A stretch of 36,431 nucleotides of DNA from JAJYIW01 sp036787065 (GTDB taxonomy: Bacteria; Chloroflexota; Anaerolineae; Anaerolineales; Anaerolineaceae). Positions 31,862 through 36,431 of this stretch are shown here, piece after piece (the first letter of the stretch is position 1; each line of letters opens with the position of its first letter). A program made the translations under genes and the position numbers. The DNA is taken from the NCBI GenBank assembly GCA_036787065.1, contig DAIQPZ010000006.1, positions 1 to 36,431 on the forward strand. The letters are read 5' to 3'. Below the pieces are notes generated by a model. It worked only from the letters and a program-made list of their open reading frames with translations. It was not told the origin of the DNA and did not search any database.

Positions 31862-33295
31862 TCAATGAGCGATCAAAGTGCGCGCGTCGGTGACTTTGCC
31901 GGTTAACGCCGCCGCGGCTGCGGTCAATGGGCTGGCCAGGAAGGTCCGCCCGCCTTTACCCTGACGGCCTTCAAAATTGCGATTACTGGTGCTCACCGCA
32001 TACTGGCCTGGCTCAAGCTGGTCGCCATTCATGGCAATGCACATACTGCACCCGGCTTCGCGCCACTCTGCCCCTGCCGATTTGAAAATCCGGTCGAGCC
32101 CTTCAGCTTCTGCCTGGGCCTTAACCTCTACCGAACCAGGAACGACCAGCACACGCACCCCTTGCGCCACCTTCCGCCCATCGAACAGGCTGGCAGCCAG
32201 CCTCAGATCGGACAGACGCCCGTTTGTGCAGCTCCCAATAAATACCACGTCCACGGGATGATTGAGCAGTCCTTCACCAGGGCGAAGCCCCATGTAATTC
32301 AGAGCCTTTTCAAGGGCCGATCGCTGGCTGGCATCTGTCATCATTTCAGGAAGGGGGATACGACCGGTAATGGGCATGCCCATGCCAGGATTGGTGCCAA
32401 AGGTGATCATCGGCTCCAGGTGTGAAGCATCCAAAGTCACCATCTTATCGTAATCGGCGCCATCGTCGCTGGGCAGCAACTTCCAGGCTGCCAGGCTGCG
32501 ATCCCAATCGGCCCCTTTCGGCGCGGCCTCGCGACCCACCAGGTACTCAAAGGTCACTTCATCCGGCGCGATCAAACCGGCCCGGGCCCCCGCTTCAATC
32601 GACATATTGCAGATAGTCATGCGCTGTTCCATGGTCAGCGCGCGGATGGCCGGTCCAGTATATTCCAATACGTGCCCGGTGCCCCCGCCGATTCCGATCT
32701 GGCTGATCAACGCCAGGATGATATCTTTTGAGGTCACACCGTCTGCCAGGCTGCCTTCCACCCGCACCGCGCAAGTCAACGGCTTGCGCTGGAGCAGGCA
32801 TTGGGTCGCCAACACGTGCTCAACTTCGCTGGTGCCAATTCCAAAAGCCAGGGCGCCAAAGGCGCCGTGTGTGGCTGTGTGGCTATCACCGCAAACAATG
32901 GTCATCCCAGGTTGGGTCAGGCCCAACTCTGGACCGATAATGTGGACAATGCCTTGATGCGCGCTGCCCAAGCCGTTCAAGGGGATACCAAACTCGCGGC
33001 AGTTCTCTTCAAGCTGGGCTATCTGTTTGCGCGAAAGCTCATCCGCAAATGCCAGGCGCCCGATCTGGCTGCCATCTGCTGCCGGCAAGGTTGGAACGCC
33101 GTGATCGACGGTCGCTACCGTCTTCTCCGGCCGGCGCACTTTCAACTGGCGCGCGCGCAATCCGCTGAAGGCCTGGGGAGAAGTGACTTCATGAACCAGG
33201 TGCAAGTCAATATAGAGGACCGCCGGAGAATCAGGCTCCTGGGCAACCACATGCCGGTCCCAGATTTTTTCAAATATTGTTTTTGGAGTATTCAT
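31862..33295 (-). CDS. leuC: 3-isopropylmalate dehydratase large subunit
   Basis: A 477-residue aconitase-superfamily subunit holding a 4Fe-4S cluster. The cluster cysteines are in VFIGSCTNGRLSDLR and EAGCSMCIAMNGDQL. Other conserved blocks are KIWDRHVVAQEPDSPAVLYI, TVDHGVPT, TIVCGDSHTATHGAFGALAF and STSNRNFEGRQGKGGRTFLA. The length is that of bacterial LeuC (about 466). Its ATG overlaps the stop of the small upstream ORF by 4 nt, so translation probably depends on that ORF. Confidence 0.96.
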   Translation of the reverse strand: MNTPKTIFEKIWDRHVVAQEPDSPAVLYIDLHLVHEVTSPQAFSGLRARQLKVRRPEKTVATVDHGVPTLPAADGSQIGRLAFADELSRKQIAQLEENCREFGIPLNGLGSAHQGIVHIIGPELGLTQPGMTIVCGDSHTATHGAFGALAFGIGTSEVEHVLATQCLLQRKPLTCAVRVEGSLADGVTSKDIILALISQIGIGGGTGHVLEYTGPAIRALTMEQRMTICNMSIEAGARAGLIAPDEVTFEYLVGREAAPKGADWDRSLAAWKLLPSDDGADYDKMVTLDASHLEPMITFGTNPGMGMPITGRIPLPEMMTDASQRSALEKALNYMGLRPGEGLLNHPVDVVFIGSCTNGRLSDLRLAASLFDGRKVAQGVRVLVVPGSVEVKAQAEAEGLDRIFKSAGAEWREAGCSMCIAMNGDQLEPGQYAVSTSNRNFEGRQGKGGRTFLASPLTAAAAALTGKVTDARTLIAH

Positions 33296-33495
33296 AGATC
33301 GGAGTCTTGGACCAAATCCTCAGATTGTGTCAGTAACAGGATTGGGTTGAAATTTGTTTTGGCGGTTGGGGGAATCTGTTTTGGTAGCATTTCAGACAAA
33401 TCCCAACCAGTTGGGATGGTGCGGGGTTCGCTGAAGGGTTCAGGATGGCCTTCACGCATCGGATCAATGGGTGGTCTATTTCGATTGGTTTTCAT
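33292..33495 (-). CDS. Small unknown protein between leuA and leuC
   Basis: A 67-residue ORF starting MKTNRNRPPIDPMREGHPEP and ending LLLTQSEDLVQDSDL. It fills the gap between leuA and leuC exactly: AGAGGAGGGG, a near-perfect ribosome-binding site, overlaps the leuA stop and lies 4 nt before its ATG, and its TGA overlaps the leuC ATG by 4 nt. It is soluble, Pro-rich (about 10 Pro) and has no Cys, membrane segment or known motif. I do not recognise it. It may be a regulator or assembly partner of isopropylmalate isomerase, or simply couple leuA and leuC translation. Confidence 0.75.
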   Translation of the reverse strand: MKTNRNRPPIDPMREGHPEPFSEPRTIPTGWDLSEMLPKQIPPTAKTNFNPILLLTQSEDLVQDSDL

Positions 33496-33506
33496 AATCC
33501 CCTCCT

Positions 33507-35135
33507 CTAAGGGTTCGTTACAGTTTGAACCGACATTTCTTCAACGGGCCCATATTGGCCAGTCGCAACTAACATTTTGTTTATAGCCGCCAGATAAGCT
33601 TTCGCACTGGCTACAACGATATCTGTATCTGCGCCATACCCGCCATAGGTACGCGGCTGGTCAACTTCCTTTTGTGGAGACAGAGCCTGGATCGGGTTTT
33701 CACCTTTAATCCGCACGGTCACCTCACCCAACGCGTCGATGCCTTCGGTAACCGCATGGATGACAAATTCCTGCAGTGTCGCCGGCGTGCGGATAATCGC
33801 GTCAATGGCTTTGTACGTCGCATCGACCGGGCCGGTACCCACGCAAGCATGCATGTGCATCTTCCCATCTGGATCGCGCAGGCGGATGGTCGCGGTCGGC
33901 ATTCCCATCGTCCCGCAGGCAACCTGGAGACCATCGAGCACAAACAGTTCACGGGGTTGGTAAAGCTCATCGGATATGAGCGCTTCCAGGTCGGCGTCGG
34001 TGATCATCTTCTTCTGGTCTGCCAGAGCCTTGAAACGCGTGAAAATCTGGTCCAACTCTGTTTCTACCAGGTTGTAGCCGAGCGAGATCAGGCGCGCTTT
34101 GAGGGCATGCCTGCCTGAATGTTTCCCCAGAACCAGCTTGGTATGCGTAGCCCCGACCATCTCGGGGCGCATAATCTCGTAAGTCTGGTTATTCTTGAGC
34201 ATGCCATCCTGGTGGATACCGGCTTCATGCGAAAAGGCGTTAGCACCCACAATGGCTTTATTTGGTTGAACTACAATACTGGTGTAATTGCTCACCAACT
34301 TGCTAACCCGCGTAATCTGGGCGGCATCAATCCCGGTTTCTACATCAAAGCCGTCATGCCGTGTAACCAACGCCATCACCACTTCTTCGAGCGCGGTGTT
34401 GCCAGCCCTTTCTCCGATCCCATTAATGGTCACTTCCGCCTGGCGCGCGCCAGCCTGGATGCCAGCCAGGGTATTAGCCGTGGCCAATCCCAGGTCGTTG
34501 TGACAGTGGACAGAGACAATACACTTCTCAATCCCAGGAACATTTTTGATGATTCCGGCGATAAGCCCACCAAATTCTTCCGGCAGGGTGTAACCCACCG
34601 TATCCGGAATGTTGAGTGTGGTAGCCCCAGCCCGGACGGCCTCGTCCAAAACCAGGTAGAGGAACTGCGGGTCGCTCCGACCGGCATCTTCGGGGCTGTA
34701 TTCCACATCCTCGCACAGGCTGCGCGCATAAGTAACCATATCGCGCACACGTTCCAGCACCTGCTCGCGCGTCATCTTAAGCTTATAGGTCATGTGGATT
34801 TCTGAAGTAGCCAGAAACGTGTGAATACGCGGATGGGCGGCATGGCGCACGCCTTCCCAGGCCTTGTCGATATCATTTTTGGTTGCCCGTGCCAGCCCGC
34901 AGATAATCGGCACGCGGCTGCCATCGGTCGGGTTCCCGACTTCAATAGCAATCCGGCGGACGGCTTCAAGGTCATCCGGAGAAGCCGCTGGGAAGCCAGC
35001 CTCCATCACATCCACACCCAAACGGGCCAGGGCCCGGGCCACTTCCAGCTTTTCAACGCTGGTCATAGTTGCCCCAGGAGACTGTTCCCCGTCGCGTAAG
35101 GTGGTGTCAAAAATCCGGATATAAGGTTTCTTCAT
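33507..35135 (-). CDS. leuA: 2-isopropylmalate synthase
   Basis: A 542-residue enzyme for the first leucine-specific step, acetyl-CoA plus 2-oxoisovalerate. The barrel starts YIRIFDTTLRDGEQSPGATM and shows VMEAGFPAASPDD, SVHCHNDLGLATANTLAGIQ and GERAGNTALEEVVMAL. The C-terminal part, from about residue 390, is the LeuA dimer domain that binds leucine for feedback control (GPVDATYKAIDAII, YGGYGADTDIVVASAKAYL). AAGGAGAGGC lies just before the ATG. Its tail overlaps the ribosome-binding site of the next small ORF. Confidence 0.95.
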   Translation of the reverse strand: MKKPYIRIFDTTLRDGEQSPGATMTSVEKLEVARALARLGVDVMEAGFPAASPDDLEAVRRIAIEVGNPTDGSRVPIICGLARATKNDIDKAWEGVRHAAHPRIHTFLATSEIHMTYKLKMTREQVLERVRDMVTYARSLCEDVEYSPEDAGRSDPQFLYLVLDEAVRAGATTLNIPDTVGYTLPEEFGGLIAGIIKNVPGIEKCIVSVHCHNDLGLATANTLAGIQAGARQAEVTINGIGERAGNTALEEVVMALVTRHDGFDVETGIDAAQITRVSKLVSNYTSIVVQPNKAIVGANAFSHEAGIHQDGMLKNNQTYEIMRPEMVGATHTKLVLGKHSGRHALKARLISLGYNLVETELDQIFTRFKALADQKKMITDADLEALISDELYQPRELFVLDGLQVACGTMGMPTATIRLRDPDGKMHMHACVGTGPVDATYKAIDAIIRTPATLQEFVIHAVTEGIDALGEVTVRIKGENPIQALSPQKEVDQPRTYGGYGADTDIVVASAKAYLAAINKMLVATGQYGPVEEMSVQTVTNP

Positions 35136-35188
35136 AAGCCTCTCCTTAAGAACTGTTCAACCGCCAGGACCAATAATTAGGGTCTGTA

Positions 35189-35288
35189 GGAATTCCCTTG
35201 GTGAATCCCCGCACTTTGGGGTGTGAGCGCGCGCATACGCGCTCACACCCCAAAATGCGGCCTATTCCACGGGAAATCCTGGAGAACC
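35189..35288. repeat. Family B palindromic element, full copy (between ilvC and leuA)
   Basis: Inner arms 35209-35231 and 35238-35260 form a 23-bp stem with one mismatch and the loop CGCATA. Outer arms AGGAATTCCC (35189-35198) and GGGAAATCCT (35271-35280) also pair, with one mismatch. The right end 35264-35288 (ATTCCACGG, then GAAATCCTGGAGAACC) is the most conserved part of the family. It has no T-tract and is transcribed within the operon. Confidence 0.75.
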
Positions 35289-35293
35289 CATAA

Positions 35294-36349
35294 TTATTGA
35301 TTCCATTTTTCCGGGCGCAATGAACGGACCACAGCGCCGGTCTGCCACATCTCCGATTCGCGCATCTCGCGCAGTTCAGCCTCCAGCTTATCCTTATAAT
35401 CTGGGGCGCTGTTGGCTTCGAGGACAATGCGGGTTTCCTCACCCGATTTCACGCTTTGGTACAACTTATTAAACACGGGCATGGTTGCGTCACGGAACTC
35501 ATGCCGCCAATCCAGCGCGCCGCGCTGGGCAGTGGTGCTGCAATTGCCGTACATCCAGTCCATGCCGTTCTGACCCACCAGCCGGATCAGGCTCTGGGTC
35601 AGCTCCTCAACTGTTTCATTAAATGCTTCACTGGGAGAATGGCCGTTTTCACGCAGCACGGAATATTGAGCTTCCATGATACCCGCCATGGCGCCCATTA
35701 AAACCCCACGCTCACCGGTCAGGTCACTGTAGACTTCTTTTCTGAATGAAGTGGCGAAAAGGTATCCGGATCCGATAGCAATCCCCAGCGCCAGGGTACG
35801 CTCGCGAGCGCGCCCAGTATAATCCTGTTCCACGGCGAAGCTGCTGTTGATGCCACTCCCTGCCAGAAAATTAGCCCGGACGCTGGTGCCTGAACCCTTT
35901 GGCGCCACCAAAATCACGTCTACATCTGCAGGTGGGATCACACCGGTCTGATCGCGAAAAACGATCGAGAAGCCGTGTGAGAAGTAGAGTGCTTTCCCTT
36001 CGGAAAGGCAGGCCTTGATTTTGGGCCACATCAGTTTTTGCCCGGCATCCGAGACCAGGTATTGGATTGTCGTCCCGCGCCTGGCTGCCTCTTCCAATGA
36101 GAAGAGTGTTTCACCCGGCACCCAGCCATCTTTAACGGCCTTATTCCAGGTCCGTTTTCCCTCTGAGTTCTGCCCTACGACCACTTTGATCCCGTTGTCG
36201 CGCATGTTCAGAGATTGGGCCATACCTTGAACGCCGTACCCTAATACCGCGACCACTTCATCTTTTAGCACACCCTGCGCTTTTTCAAGTGGAAATTCTT
36301 CCCGGGTGATAACCTCTTCTTCCACACCTGCAAAATTCATCTTAACCAT
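35294..36349 (-). CDS. ilvC: Ketol-acid reductoisomerase, Ilv5-like
   Basis: A 351-residue NAD(P)H enzyme in isoleucine and valine synthesis. The Rossmann domain has VLGYGVQGMAQSLNMRDNG (from about residue 35), with GYGVQG where most family members have GYGSQG. The knotted domain has YSDLTGERGVLMGAMAGIM, NETVEELTQSLIRLVG and NCSTTAQRGALDW. These segments resemble the fungal mitochondrial Ilv5 kind more than the short class I enzymes of most bacteria. AGGAGAA 6 nt upstream of the ATG at 36349 decides the start over a TTG just before it. It is the first operon gene in the window; ilvB/ilvN may lie beyond the edge. Confidence 0.93.
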   Translation of the reverse strand: MVKMNFAGVEEEVITREEFPLEKAQGVLKDEVVAVLGYGVQGMAQSLNMRDNGIKVVVGQNSEGKRTWNKAVKDGWVPGETLFSLEEAARRGTTIQYLVSDAGQKLMWPKIKACLSEGKALYFSHGFSIVFRDQTGVIPPADVDVILVAPKGSGTSVRANFLAGSGINSSFAVEQDYTGRARERTLALGIAIGSGYLFATSFRKEVYSDLTGERGVLMGAMAGIMEAQYSVLRENGHSPSEAFNETVEELTQSLIRLVGQNGMDWMYGNCSTTAQRGALDWRHEFRDATMPVFNKLYQSVKSGEETRIVLEANSAPDYKDKLEAELREMRESEMWQTGAVVRSLRPEKWNQ

Positions 36350-36395
36350 CAATTTTCTCCTAAGAGCATAATTTGTTGTAACTGTTCAGGCGCAT

Positions 36396-36431
36396 GTGAA
36401 AAAGGCCCGAATTTGAGGTGTATGCGGGTGC
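36396..36431 (-). repeat. Family A palindromic element, copy 3 (cut at the hairpin apex)
   Basis: The first 25-nt arm (36407-36431) and the flank GTGAAAAAGGC are present; the window ends at the last base of the arm, where the loop would begin. Read on the minus strand, a T-tract then leads into the ilvC leader. The outer 13 nt of the arm are identical to copies 1 and 2. Confidence 0.75.

Noticed and set aside
32801..33586. A 261-codon plus-strand ORF across the leuC start, the small ORF and the leuA end
   Set aside because: It is antisense to three coupled genes on the other strand and shows no recognisable protein pattern.

Overview
The window reads as a stretch of a bacterial chromosome, most likely from Chloroflexota (Anaerolineae-like). 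This placement is an inference from gene content: an OMP decarboxylase/orotate phosphoribosyltransferase fusion in that order, a secreted protein with a long Pro/Thr/Ser linker, a prpBCD set beside carbohydrate enzymes, and many short palindromic intergenic repeats. No rRNA, tRNA, CRISPR array, phage gene or transposase gene was found.

Layout. (1) 1-4600: the 5' end of an unrecognised gene on the minus strand, a 1149-residue GH94/GH149/GH161-like protein, and a small nucleoside-deoxyribosyltransferase-like protein. (2) 4944-8526: an acyl-CoA carboxylase set (carboxyltransferase, biotin carboxylase, biotin carrier). (3) 8533-13350: a pyrimidine operon, pyrC-pyrB-pyrFE-pyrD, behind a strong promoter and a leader holding a 25-codon ORF and an intrinsic terminator. 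(4) 13351-22351: an accessory stretch with pseudogene remnants (a chloramphenicol-phosphotransferase-like gene, a GNAT tail, a WYL-regulator tail, a truncated cyclase), a DUF2807-type lipoprotein, a class I isoprenoid-synthase-fold protein, a methyltransferase, a secreted beta-propeller and a GH38 mannosidase-like enzyme. (5) 22722-26203: prpB-prpC-prpD, the methylcitrate cycle. (6) 36349 down to 26233, minus strand: ilvC-leuA-small ORF-leuC-leuD-cimA-leuB-ilvE-pheA, followed by a dead alpha/beta-hydrolase gene.

Together the genes give de novo UMP synthesis from carbamoyl phosphate and aspartate, propionyl-CoA use through methylcitrate (and possibly carboxylation), and leucine/isoleucine/valine synthesis. 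Isoleucine is fed by citramalate. Genes within operons are tightly coupled, with 4-nt overlaps and an 8-nt overlap that recurs at four junctions.

The least explained structure is a pair of palindromic repeat families in the intergenic gaps. Family A (16225, 28422, 36407) has a 25-bp perfect stem, compensated differences between copies and a conserved T-tract facing downstream of the preceding gene. It looks like a dispersed terminator. Family B (about six copies) has a conserved 25-nt end and a variable inner hairpin. Other points for a second look are the 67-residue ORF locked between leuA and leuC, the pyr leader, and the isoprenoid-fold protein.
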